NCBI RefSeq assembly: GCF_000485595.1
Contig: NW_014577342.1
Span: 186,180 to 222,462, forward strand
Length of the DNA: 36,283 bases
Reading direction: 5' to 3'
DNA from: Priapulus caudatus
Lineage: Eukaryota > Priapulida > Priapulimorpha > Priapulimorphida > Priapulidae
Part shown: one piece after another, positions 1 through 9,987 of the stretch
Numbering within the stretch: the first letter of the stretch is position 1
Layout of the letters: every line of letters starts with the position of its first letter
Notes under the pieces: model-generated
What the model saw: the letters and a program-made list of their open reading frames with translations, nothing else
Told to the model about the DNA's origin: nothing
Database searches by the model: none
Program-made: the position numbers and the translations under genes

Positions 1-48
1 AGCAGTTTTAGAATAGATTTAATACCATGGAAATTTTTCGAGTGGGGG

Positions 49-490
49 TGATTGTCCGTGGGTTTATTGTCCAGGGAATGATTGTCTGGGGTGAATGTGA
101 GAGGGGGAATTGTTCGGGGGGTGATTGTCCGTGGGTTTATTGTCCAGGGAATGATTGTCTGGGGGTGAATGTGAGAGGGGAATTGTTCGAGGGGGGTGAT
201 TGCCCGTGGGTTTATTGTCCAGGGAATGATTGTCTGGAGTGAATGTGAGAGGGGGAATTGTTCGAGGGGGGTGATTGCCCGTGGGTTTATTGTCCAGGGA
301 ATGATTGTCTGGAGTGAATGTGAGAGGGGGAATTGTTCGGGGGGGGTGATTGTCCGTGGGTTTATTGTCCAGGGAATGATTGTCTGGGGGTGAATGTGAG
401 AGGGGGAATTGTTCGGGGGGCGTGATTGTCCGTGGGTTTGTTGTCCAGAGAATGGTTGTCTGGGGTGAATGTGAGAGGGGAATTGTTTGG
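49..490. repeat. G-rich minisatellite, unit about 72-76 bp, six copies
   Basis: The phrase GTGATTGYCCGTGGGTTTAT recurs at 49, 121, 196, 271, 346 and 422, giving periods of 72, 75, 75, 75 and 76 bp. Each unit also carries TTGTCCAGGGAATGATTGTC and a GAATGTGAGAGGGG segment. Copies differ mainly in the length of the G runs and by a few substitutions. Because the dominant period is a multiple of three, the array stays open in two frames and yields short periodic open frames at 27-393. These are by-products, not genes. The array may continue left of the window. Confidence 0.95.
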
Positions 491-605
491 GGAAGGAGCG
501 TAATTGAACGGGAGTTAATTGTCCGGGGGTAATAGTCAGGTGGTGATTGTCTGGGGGTCGGTGAGGGGAGGGTAATTGTACGGGGGTAATAGTCAGGTGG
601 TTATT
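491..605. repeat. Degenerate continuation of the G-rich array
   Basis: Two copies of a shorter motif, CGGGGGTAATAGTCAGGTGG, lie about 59 bp apart near 524 and 583, with related GGTAATTGTACGGGGG sequence between them. The segment shares the TAATTGT/GATTGTC vocabulary of the array to its left, so it is probably a decayed edge of the same satellite. Confidence 0.7.
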
Positions 606-1560
606 TTAGAACCTATACATATACACATATATAATATATTACTACTTCAGGATTGTGCTGTTCCAAACTAATACTAATACAAACTAATATAATGGAATGG
701 AAATATAGATACAACTTCCGTGTGTGCGCAACAGAAATAACCGTGAATATAAAATCACAGACGACATTGTCAGATAATGGCTGCTCGAGAAATGCCACGC
801 CAGCGTCAACACACAAATTCACAGCTTCAGCGGTCACGTGAGAACGTCATGTGACCAAGCGGCTTCTTTGCATGTAATACACATCACACGCACGCACGTA
901 CGAGCGCAGCGCGCACGAACGCACGCACATGCATATACCCGTAACTTCTATGCATTTGAGCCATCATGGCATCATAGACGTTAAACATTGTCGATGTTAA
1001 ACATTATACAACGGCGTCGGAGCAGCACTTATATTATAACCATCTAGCTGCCTGGTTTTTGTTATATTAGAAATACACAAATGAGAGATGATTTCTAATT
1101 TACATAATCCTGCGTATATTATAGCTATGTGGCTTTCTTTTTTGTTACCTTTATGCAAAATGCACTTCTCATAGCCGATGATTTAATTTCCACTTTAGAT
1201 GACTAATAAACTATGACTAATTTTCCAGTATGTTTATTCATAATCGAGCTAGTCTATTTTAATAATATTTTTTTTAGCATTTTCATAATTAACGTGTATG
1301 TAAGAGTAAAAGAATACTGCACGAAACTACTGCACTAAAACTTATAGTGAAATAATAAAATATTAATACAGTGTAAGTGAAAGACTATACTTTCGTCGAC
1401 GATAATACCTTTACATCAGAGAAAATTACAGACAAGTGCACGCATAAAACGTAATTAATTTTCTTTGCAAACCTCATATAACTTTACGCCTTATTGTTAG
1501 CTTCTAAGAATTGTATCGTAGAAATAGTATTTCCTTCCCAATGTCTCCGTACAAACAACA
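606..1560. other. No gene recognised
   Basis: Mixed, mostly AT-rich single-copy-looking sequence. A short CACGCACG-rich stretch sits at about 886-932. A minus-strand AATAAA (TTTATT at about 1231-1236) lies about 330 bases downstream of the acyl-CoA synthetase stop codon and could be its polyadenylation signal, but this is weak. Open frames at 613-841 are short and have no recognisable motif. Confidence 0.6.
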
Positions 1561-1568
1561 TGATCGCT

Positions 1569-1724
1569 TCACAAACGCGACAGCTTCTTGTTTCTCGCGC
1601 GGAGCTGTCGCCTCAGAATCTTTCCGGATGCCGACTTGGGAATCTCGCTGACAAACTCGATGCCTTCTCGTAGCCGCTTCTGCGCCACCACGTGCTCTTG
1701 CAGGTAGCTGTGCAGATCCTCTTC
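1569..1724 (-). CDS. C-terminal exon or fragment of a 4-coumarate:CoA ligase-like acyl-CoA synthetase
   Basis: On the minus strand 51 codons end in TGA at 1569-1571. They begin EEDLHSYLQEHV, continue QKRLREGIEFVSEIPKSASG, then KILRRQLRARNKK, and finish LSRL. The block matches the end of ANL-superfamily adenylating enzymes (4CL-like ligases, luciferase-like acyl-CoA synthetases). It carries the conserved A10 motif PKSxSGKILRR, whose lysine works in adenylation. Such enzymes activate a carboxylic acid with ATP and then load it onto CoA. The terminal SRL resembles a type 1 peroxisomal signal, common in this family, so a peroxisomal location is inferred. The frame stays open back to a TGA at 1749-1751, but homology-like sequence fades at about 1724, where an acceptor AG is possible without an obvious pyrimidine tract. 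I found no upstream exons (adenylation core, TGD motif) on this strand. It is either the last exon of a gene with a very long intron or a detached fragment. Confidence 0.85.
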   Translation of the reverse strand, partial: EEDLHSYLQEHVVAQKRLREGIEFVSEIPKSASGKILRRQLRARNKKLSRL

Positions 1725-1766
1725 ACACATCTTCATACACATCTTCTTTCACCGCCGGCAGGTCTA

Positions 1767-1912
1767 AGGCTGTCTACCTAGGCTGTCTACCTAACGTAAA
1801 CCTAGGTTTAACCTAACCTAGGTTTAACGTAACCTAGGTTTAAGGCTGTCTACCTAACGTTACCGGCTGTCTACCTAACGGACGCGGGAAAACTGACTGT
1901 CTACTTAAGGAC
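1767..1912. repeat. Clustered CTGTCTACCTAACG repeats with AACCTAGGTTTA palindromes
   Basis: Five near-copies of GGCTGTCTACCTAACG occur between 1767 and 1912, interleaved with three AACCTAGGTT units and a CCTAACCTAGG run. Spacing is irregular, so this is not a clean tandem array. It begins just upstream, in the gene's sense, of the acyl-CoA synthetase fragment, where an intron would be expected. Confidence 0.85.
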
Positions 1913-2088
1913 TGCCTTTACATACGGACGTATATATTACAATTTTAGCAAATGTGTTCTTAACAACACATTTAAGCTTTATCATATTTAAAAATGTTAC
2001 AAGTCAATAGACTGAGGACACCTCTACTAGATAAACACGACATAATTATAAATTTCATTAAGAAAACGAAGTTATAGCATGCTAAACA

Positions 2089-2141
2089 TTAGGTAGACAG
2101 CAAATATGTCTACCTAACAAATCTGTCTACATAACGGCTGG
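2089..2141. repeat. Second cluster of the CTGTCTACCTAACG repeat, partly inverted
   Basis: TTAGGTAGACAG at 2089-2100 is the reverse complement of the repeat at 1767-1912. Forward copies TGTCTACCTAAC (2107-2118) and CTGTCTACATAACGG follow. About 180 bp of AT-rich DNA separates the two clusters. Confidence 0.8.
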
Positions 2142-2177
2142 TTTTTTTTACACCCGATGTCTACATATGGTAGGATT

Positions 2178-2182
2178 AAGAT

Positions 2183-2217
<35 letters not shown>

Positions 2218-2224
2218 CCGTGTG

Positions 2225-2263
<39 letters not shown>

Positions 2264-2303
2264 ATGCATGCGTGCGGCGTGTGTGTGTATGTGTATGTGT
2301 GCG

Positions 2304-2381
<78 letters not shown>

Positions 2382-2392
2382 CTTGTCTGTAT
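2178..2392. repeat. Compound microsatellite (TA)n-(GTGC)n-(GT)n
   Basis: A TA tract (about 2180-2217) passes into GCGTGCGT repeats (about 2221-2275) and then into long GT runs interrupted by GC (about 2280-2390). The purine/pyrimidine alternation makes it a candidate Z-DNA former. The open frames over it (2157-2450) encode only Cys/Val/Arg repeats and are not genes. Confidence 0.97.
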
Positions 2393-2399
2393 GTTTGGG

Positions 2400-3190
2400 T
2401 GTCTAAATGATTGTCCGTCGGTTCGTTTTTTCGCTATATTGGTGAATTAATTGGTTGACCAGTCAACAGAGTCCATGCATCTATTTATCCATCATGTTAA
2501 CATGGTGAGATCGGTTAGGACATCATAACAAACGGTGATGTTTCTCGCCAAATAAATTTATTTTCATAACGGCTCGGTGCTATAGCCGTAAATCTAGAAT
2601 TTTCAGAACACATAATTGTAGTCGAAATATATAGGCTTACATGTGTAGCTGCAGGCGTGTACGCTGCAGATGTTCGACGTATGTTGAGAGCAGGAGCGTG
2701 TGAGCACTGTGTACACTTGGTGTGTGGGTGGAAACTTGTGTTCATGTTCGAGCGTGTTTGTGTGTCAATTGTCGGCACAGAGGTGAAATCGGTGTATGTA
2801 GTGTATCTGTATGAGTGAAAAGCGAGACTGTAGACATACCATGGGTTTATTTTACTCAATCGTGTTGAACGTTAGGTATTTTCCTGTTTTGGGGTGACTG
2901 TAAGACACCTCCAGTTTGAAAGCGGTTATGAGTGTCCTACAAAATGTAGTTCCTGTAATATTCTTATTTCTCGTATAAATGTCGAGGTCCATTGTGTGTC
3001 CTATGTATTTTTGAAAGGAGAGTGGTGTACGAATTACTGCGTAAATCCATACAAGTTTATCTCATTGTAGTTTTGTATGTTCCAGCGTATTAATACATGT
3101 ATTGGGTGAGGGACTTGTGTTTTTGTGCGACCATATGCTTTCGACCTGGCGGGTTTACGATTTTTTCAACCAGAACTTGCAGAAGGCTCA
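2400..3190. other. No gene recognised
   Basis: Single-copy-looking sequence. A 114-codon minus-strand open frame at 2515-2859 starts at a non-ATG codon and has no motif I recognise. I see no convincing exon, repeat or RNA gene. Confidence 0.5.
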
Positions 3191-3201
3191 AAGTCGTTGA
3201 C

Positions 3202-3285
3202 TGTAACGGCGGGTCAATAAACGAGACCCGTGCTGACAATAGCTCTACTTGTGAATTCTCTCGAAACCTGCGACCCGCCGTTACA
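3202..3285. repeat. Perfect 14-bp inverted repeat, 84-bp hairpin
   Basis: TGTAACGGCGGGTC at 3202-3215 is exactly reverse-complemented as GACCCGCCGTTACA at 3272-3285, leaving a 56-base loop. A smaller GGGTC/GACCC hairpin nests inside it. The arms are GC-rich in otherwise AT-rich DNA. I see no flanking target duplication. Confidence 0.85.
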
Positions 3286-3299
3286 ACATGCATAACCTT

Positions 3300-4440
3300 T
3301 CCATTTCTTTTGTGATGCCATCATTCTATGCGCGAACATCGCGTGTGATTTAGCGCATTTTCTCACTGAATTGCGTTCCGTTTTTTAATTATAATATTCA
3401 TCGCCTCAAAGCATTCAGGGATGATGGAAGGCTAAATACTGATTTACGCTAAGCAGCGATGTCTGTCGCAATAATACAAGTGAATGATTTAAGCGTCCTC
3501 CTGTTATAATTGTTCCGTAGTCCACACAAAATACAATGAGAATTTTTGCTTCGCGCAAATATCAAAGCAGCTGGCTTGCCATTATCTGGCATCGAGGGAG
3601 TTATATATGCGCTTACACCGTAATCCTTAGTTGCGTGTATGAATTTCAGCGGGTGTGTATTCTAACAACGATTGAGATTGAGATTGAGTCCAAACTTACG
3701 GTCACGTGGACGGGGTGTAAGCTACATTCATATGTTTATTTCAGGGCTACACTCTAGTTCCAAAGGCGAAGTTTCATCGGCCATGTATTCTCGCATTGTG
3801 CCATATCGTGTGACGTTCGCTCATTAATTTTGAACCCAGCTGGAATCAATAAAGGTTATACACGGTGTCACGTCTCGTTAGAAGTACAAGTAATGCTCGG
3901 CTACGACCACGGGTATGCGCGATTTCACATGAGATGACATTTCTCGATGCACCACACACCTGCGTCAAATGATGAGTATGAATCGAAAAGAGATGTGAAA
4001 TATTGCGACGCTTGATGCGCTGATCCTTTCATTCTTTACGTCAAGGTTTTCTACACGGTCTAATACTGAGCGGCTTCGTCGAATGCGCCATTCCGGTTTC
4101 GTTGAGCTATAGCACTAGCCGCTATTTACCAACTGCTCCTTGCATGGTGAATAGACGCACACATGGTATGCGCTCGTTTTGGCATTCGCACTGTGATTTT
4201 GTTATGTTGAATGTGCGTAAACGAGTGTATACATTTCACATGGGCACGATAAGCGTGATTTTGTTTGTGATAATTGCGTAAGCCAAAAATTACCAACATC
4301 GTCTGGCTGTCGACGGAGACTTTATTTATTCATTCGACTAAATATATGTGTGCCGAATATATTATGCACTTATCATGCAGTAATATGTAAACCTCGACAC
4401 ATGGGCAGCTCTCTTATGCTTACTACAAAGATTAGAGATG
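3300..4440. other. No gene recognised
   Basis: Mixed-composition DNA with no motif-bearing open frame. A 73-codon frame at 3536-3757 is unrecognised and probably fortuitous. No repeat array is visible. Confidence 0.5.
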
Positions 4441-4453
4441 AACCGAAACGTCG

Positions 4454-4563
4454 TATGTATACATTGTATATTGTATACCATGTATACATTGTATATTGTA
4501 TACATTGTATATTGTATACATTGTATATTGTATACATGTATACATTGTATACATTGTATATAT
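4454..4563. repeat. AT-rich minisatellite, unit GTATACATTGTATATT (16 bp)
   Basis: About six full or partial copies of GTATACATTGTATATT run head to tail, with shortened units near 4478-4486 and 4534-4545. Each unit contains the palindrome GTATAC, so the array can extrude as cruciforms. Short open frames on both strands here are artefacts of the repeat. Confidence 0.93.
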
Positions 4564-4804
4564 CGCATGTGCCGGGACTTACATAATTTCACGTTGACAT
4601 GCAGAATATTGTATGTCGCGTCGGTATAGAAAATACTGTGTATATGCGCATCATAATTATGCTGTAGCAATTGCTCACAGATGCACTGCGGGTTTTACAT
4701 TTTCGATATATGCGGGTAAAACACGCATGCGGCTGTACCCGCGCCAGCCACTCTCCTCGTGCGGCACTTACAGCGACGTGAGATGGAGGAACCGTGATTA
4801 GAGG

Positions 4805-4926
4805 AAGAAGACAGATAGGAAAAAGGAAATAATCAGGATGAGGAAGAGCGTGAGAGCGACAGCGAGTGAAAGAGAGTGATAGAGTGTGTGCGAGAGAGCA
4901 AATTTAAAGAGGAAATAATGAGAGAT

Positions 4927-4985
<59 letters not shown>

Positions 4986-5000
4986 AGAGAAACGAGGAGA
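4805..5000. repeat. (GA)n microsatellite with degenerate flanks
   Basis: Purine-rich DNA with a clean GA core at about 4927-4982 and imperfect GAGAGTGA/GAGAGCGA sequence upstream. The minus-strand open frame (4798-5079) is a Ser/Leu/Phe translation of the CT strand, not a gene. Confidence 0.95.
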
Positions 5001-6210
5001 AAGCGAAGAGAGTGGGGAAAGGCGAAACGCTAAATAAGAATAAAATATATAGGTCGCGGAGGGCGGGACATATTTCCAAGCCCGTAAGCTTTTCTTATTA
5101 CGTTTTTTTCCAAGTTAACGCAAATCTATTACTCTTCCCCACTTTAATTGACAAATATTAGTGTAACTGGAAAAGTGTAATGCGATAGCTTCTGCTATAA
5201 CTGTTCAATTACGGTGAGTCAAATACGTCTCAGCGATCAAGGAGCTTTCAGTTAAATATTTCAGCCAGCTTTCGCAGCTAGCACGTGTGCGCCTCAGAAA
5301 ATGTTGCCCTCGAGCCTTCCGCTGAACTAGCAAGGATTGGAATGGGGTTGAAACCATAAGCGGGAGCTTCACGCAAGCGCCTATTGGTGATATCAGAGTG
5401 TTAATGTCAGTGAACATTCGTCTCTATTTATTTACTATTGAAGAATGCGTACATCGTCCATCTGCTTGCCACCGGAAATTTAGCGAACTGTATAATGATA
5501 AGTCTACGTATAGCTTCAAAGGCATATAATTAAACAGTAGCAGGGCCTTAGATATGACGTAGCCGTGTGATTGCGGCACAGACTGTGTGCATGCTTGCGG
5601 TTTTTTTATACAACCAAACACATGTCCATCTTGTTACTACCCGACAAAGTCGCATCAGCGAAAGTATATTTGTACACATTTTTGCTGCCATGTATCTACG
5701 CGTGGTGCTTGATTCTGTTGTCGAGAAAAAATTAATTATCCCTGCAGCGAGGAAGCTTTTGGAAATCATTTCAATGGATTACTCTCACATCAGGAAAATC
5801 ATTTGCGCGAAGAATACTAATATCAGGAGTGTTGATAATATATCTATAATTATACAGTCCTGATTTATCAGGCCGAAAAAAACTGCCTTTTCGAGTAACA
5901 GCGAAGCATGCGTTGCTATTTTACGCCTCTATGTTGTATCTACCATATCGTCATGCACTCACATAGGAATTACTGATCAAAGTGTTTCTATTACAATACT
6001 CGATCCATTGTGTTCTTATGATGCTTAAGTAGGCTAACTAGCTAGCGTGTGTCGTCATACACAGTTCGGCCCATCAAAGAATTTCAGACCCTATGCTGCC
6101 ACGTGGCTTTTACGTATTGCTTTCCGAAGGAAGGCCTAGATAGGAATATCCGTAAAGAAAACTTTTACAGCACTAATTATCGAGGGAATGTGACGCTAAT
6201 TCATTTGCCG
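5001..6210. other. No gene recognised
   Basis: AT-rich to mixed DNA. Minus-strand frames at 5205-5417 and 5424-5769 and a plus-strand frame at 5567-5863 have no recognisable domain. An imperfect inverted segment (CAGGAGTG at about 5835, CAGTCCTG at about 5857) and a CCTGATTTATCAGG hairpin sit at the end of the last frame. Confidence 0.5.
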
Positions 6211-6214
6211 TGAA

Positions 6215-7100
6215 TACAGGCAAGGCGCGGCAGCGGACGCGAACTGAACATGTGGCCAGTCACTACCTGCGATGTGCAGTCATAGCCGGCAGCGATGTGC
6301 AGATCCACTACCGAGCAGATGCGCAGGTCACTACCGCACTGCGCAGTCGTAGGGACGTTGTGGCACAACCGGCACAATCGGGTCACTCGCGCACGTGCCA
6401 GTATAACGCGCACGTCGCAGCACTACCGGCACGATGCGCAGGCACGTGACCGGCAACATGTGCAGTGCCTACCGGCAGCGATGGGGCAGCCAGCACTACC
6501 GGCAGCGATGTGCAGTCATACCGTACCGATGCGCAGTCCATAGCCGCAAACGTTCGGCATCTACAGCGCACGATGCCAGTCACTACCCGCACGATGGGCA
6601 GTTCACTACGGCACAGGGATGCGCAGGCGCACTACCGGCGCGATCGCAGTCACTACCAGGCACGAGTGCGCAGGTCAAACAGGGCACGATGTTCAGTACA
6701 CTACCGGCACGATGCGCCAGCTCACTACCGGCACGAATGCGCAGTCCACTACCCGGCACGGGCATGTGCAGGCACTACGGCACGATGCGCAGCTCACTTA
6801 CCGGGCACGATGCGGCAGATCACTACCGGCACGATGTGCAGGCACTACGCGGCACGATGCGCAGTCACTACCGCACGATGCGCAGTCACATAACCGCACG
6901 AATGCGGCAGATCATTCTACTGGCACGTATGCGGCAGTCACTACTACCGCACGATGTGCAGTCACTACCGCGCACGATGCGCAGATCACTACCGCACGAA
7001 TGTGCAGTCACTACCGGCACGATGCGCAGTCAGCTACGCGGCAGCGATGCGCAGGTCACTACCGCACGATGCGCTGTCGATTACCCGGCACGATGCGGCT
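6215..7100. repeat. GC-rich minisatellite, unit about 22 bp (CACTACCGGCACGATGCGCAGT)
   Basis: Roughly 40 imperfect units of the pattern CACTACCGGCACGATGCGCA+GT. Units differ by substitutions (ATGTGCAG, ATGCGGCAG) and by many one- or two-base indels, so spacing drifts between about 18 and 26 bp. The repeat lacks stops in several frames, which creates open frames of 142 to 222 codons at 6434-7107. These have no domain and no conserved frame and should not be called genes. Confidence 0.95.
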
Positions 7101-7164
7101 GAATTAACGCCAATTAAAAGTGCCATAACCGCAAATCCCAGCTTTTCCTTGCTCTTCCGCCGGC

Positions 7165-9250
7165 TTCGCCGCCGTGATCCCCCGTGATTCGCAACCGTGC
7201 TTTCCCCGTGCTTCCCCCGTGATTACCACGCGTGCTTCCTCACCGTGCTTCCCCCGTGCTCCCCGTGCTTTCCCCGTGCTCCGCGCCGTGCTTCCACTGT
7301 CTTCCCCCCGTGGTTCACCGTACTCCCCGTGGCTCCCGTGCTTCCCCCGTGCTTCCCCGCGTGCTTTCACCGTGCTTCCCATGCTTCGACGTGCTTTAAC
7401 GACCGTGCTTTCACGGCTCTTCCCCCGTGCTTCCCCGTGCTTCCAACCGTGCTTCCCCCGTGTCCGCCGGTGCTTCCCCGTGCTTGCCCGCGGCTCCCCA
7501 CCCCGTGCTTCACCGTGCTTCCCGCCGTCTTCCTACCTGGCTCCTCGTGCTTTCCCCGTGCTTTCCCCGTGCTTAACACGTGCTTCCCCCGTGCTTCCCG
7601 CCGTTGCTTCCACCAGTGCTTCACCGGCTTGACCCCCGTGCTTTCCCCCGTGTTCCCCCGTGCTCCCCTCGTGCTTCCAGCGTGCTTCCACCGTGCTTTC
7701 CCCTGCTTACCACTGTGCTTCACCGTGCTTCCGACCGTGCTTCCACCGTGGCTTCCGACGTCTAACCACCGTGCTTCCCCGTTGCTTCCCTCCTGCTCCC
7801 TCCGCGTGGCTTCACCGTGCTTCCTCCGTCTTCCCCGTGCTTCCCCCGTCTTCCACGTGCTCCACCGTGTTTCCAACGACGTGCTATCCAACGCGTGGCT
7901 TCCCCACGTGCTTTTCCCCGTGGTCCCGCCGTGCTTCCCCCGTGCTTCCACGTGCTTACACACCCGCGTGCTTCACCGTGCTTCCCCCGGTGCTTGCCCC
8001 CGTGCTTCCACGTGCTCCGCCGTGCTTCACCGTGACTCCGCCGCGTGGCTTACCCCCGCCGTGCTTCCCCGTGCTTCCCCTGTGCTTCCCCCCGTGCTTC
8101 TCCCAATGCTTCCCATGCTTCCACGTCTTCCACTGTGCTTCACTCACCGTGCTTCGACCGTGCTTACACTGTGGCTTGCCTCCCGATGCTTCTCTCGTGC
8201 TTCCAACCTGTGCTTCCACACAGACCGTGTTCCCCACGACCGTGTTTCCCTGTGCTTCCACCGTGCTCCCCCGTGCTTTTCTCGCGTGCTTTCCCCGTGG
8301 CTTCTACCGTGCTTCCAACCGTGCTTCAGCCGTGCTCCCCCGTGCTTTCCCCGTGTTCCCCCTCGTGCTCCCCGTGCTTCCACCAGTGCTTCCCCGTACT
8401 TCCACCCGTGCTTCCACCGTGCTTACTCCGTGCTTCTGCTCGTGGCTTCCAATGTGCTTCACGTGCTTCCCCACCGTGTTTCCCCCGTCTTCCAGCGCGG
8501 TGGCTTCCCCGTGCTCCCCCCCTGCTTCACCGTGCTCCCTCCGTGCTTATCCCCCCGTGCTTCGCCTGCTTCCACCGTGCTTTACCACCGGGTGCTTCCC
8601 CCGTCTTCCCCGTCGTCCCCTCGTGCTTCCCCGTGCTTCACCGCTTGCTTCCGCCGTGCTTTCCGCGTGCTTCCCCGGCTTCCCGCGTCTTAACCCCCGT
8701 GCTTTCGCACCGTGCTGTGCCGACCGGTGGCTTGCCACGCGTGCTTCACCCGTGCTTCCCTGTGCTTCTCTCGTGCTTCAAATGTGCTTCCACCGTGCTT
8801 CCCCCGTTTCCCCCGTGCTTCCCCGTGCTCGCCACCCGTGCTTCCACCGTGCTCCTGCCGGCTTTCCCGTGCTTTCCCCGTGCTTCCACGTGCTTCCACC
8901 GTGCTCCACCGTCGCTTTCCCACCGTGCTCCGACCGTGCGCGCCACTCGTGCTTCCCCCCGGCTTCCACCGTGCTTTACATACACGTCTTAACCACGCGT
9001 GCTTCCACCGTGCTTCCAACGCGGTGCCTTCCAACCGGCTTCCCACCGTGCTTACCCAGCCGTGCTTCCCCCGTGCCCCTCGTGGCTTCACACCGTGCTT
9101 CCCGCGCGGTGCTTCCACCGTGCTTCCCACCGTGCTTCCACGTGCTTCCACCGGTGGCTTCCCCGCCGAGTGTTCAACGTGCTTCCTCCGTGAATTCCCC
9201 CGTGCTTCCACTGTGCTTCCACCGTGCTTCCCCCGTGCTTCCACCGCACA
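7165..9250. repeat. C-rich minisatellite, unit about 11-12 bp (CCGTGCTTCCAC/CCCC)
   Basis: About 2.1 kb of CCGTGCTTCCMC units, probably 170-190 copies, with variable C-run length, occasional GTGGCTTC variants, and drop-outs. It contains almost no stop codons, so both strands show long open frames (498 codons at 7197-8693, 626 at 7660-9540, 315 at 8045-8992). All translate to reshuffled CFPRAS/PCFTVLP or KHGGSTVEARG strings whose frame changes at every indel, as expected for noncoding satellite. About 65 bp of unique sequence (7100-7165) separates it from the 22-bp array. Confidence 0.96.
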
Positions 9251-9404
9251 GTGATTACTTGCGTTCACGTAGGAAGCGATGTATTACTTGTCGTGGACGC
9301 GATGCGGGCGTGATCGTCCGTCTGATGCGCGCGTCTGTGTGTGTAGGTGCGTGCATGCGATCGTGCGTGTGCGTGTCCATTTGTGTTTATACAGTTCCTA
9401 CTGT

Positions 9405-9480
9405 AAGTTCGTATATGTGCGTATGTATGCATATATGTGCGTATGTATGCATATATGTGCGTATGTCTGTGTGTGTGTGC
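9405..9480. repeat. 18-bp tandem repeat, ATATGTGCGTATGTATGC
   Basis: Three near-identical copies of ATATGTGCGTATGTATGC followed by GT-rich sequence. The preceding 9330-9400 is GTGTGCG-like. Confidence 0.9.
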
Positions 9481-9489
9481 TGTTGTGTT

Positions 9490-9985
9490 AATTCCACGTT
9501 CACATTATCTGAGAGAAGTGCAATTATTATACGGCTATAGTGACCGCCTGTGTGGTCTAGGCTACTCCGCCATTCACATAATCACACTGCCGAGGCTTGA
9601 AATTTATTGTAAATCTAAGTAACGAATGCTGTAATCATCAATCTGATGATACGATTTCAGCCGATAATTGCTAAATTTTCATACCGTATAGATACACTAA
9701 TTCGATTTAAGCGCCATCCTAACGATAAAAAGCATTACCGTGTGCGTATTCATATCCATATAACGCCCACGCTTTTTCGCCGCAAGGTATATAGCAGTAA
9801 GTATAACGAATGGCACAGAGGCAGCTAGTTTCTATTTTATTTATTTTAATGGGTGTATGCGTTTAATGCGTGTTATGGGTAGCACGTATGCATGTGCGCG
9901 TGGTCGCGTGGTCACGTTCGAAGATGCGAGTGCTGAAGGCAGTTGCATGATTAGAGTAGAATAATTAGATGAGCGAGTTTCTGAC
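9490..9985. other. No gene recognised
   Basis: AT-rich single-copy-looking DNA. A 60-codon frame at 9646-9828 has no recognised motif. It ends at the left terminus of the DNA element at 9988. Confidence 0.5.
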
Positions 9986-9987
9986 CT

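Noticed and set aside
49-490. Possible CRISPR array
   Set aside because: The copies are directly abutting 75-bp units with no unique spacers, in an animal-type genome.
2515-2859. 114-codon minus-strand frame
   Set aside because: It has a non-ATG start, no motif, no splice context and a length reachable by chance.
5205-5417. Upstream exon of the acyl-CoA ligase
   Set aside because: The minus-strand translation (MFTDINTLISPIGACV) looked suggestive, but the following residues do not fit the adenylation domain.
5768-5880. A fifth mini-palindrome (CAGGAGTG to CAGTCCTG)
   Set aside because: The tips resemble the family, but the arms pair poorly and the flanks (CTAATAT versus ATTTATC) are not a duplication.
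6434-7107. Open frames of 142-222 codons
   Set aside because: They lie wholly inside the 22-bp satellite, overlap in several frames and have no domain.
7197-9540. Open frames of 498 and 626 codons
   Set aside because: They are translations of the 11-12 bp satellite, and the register changes with each indel. They lack stops only because of base composition.
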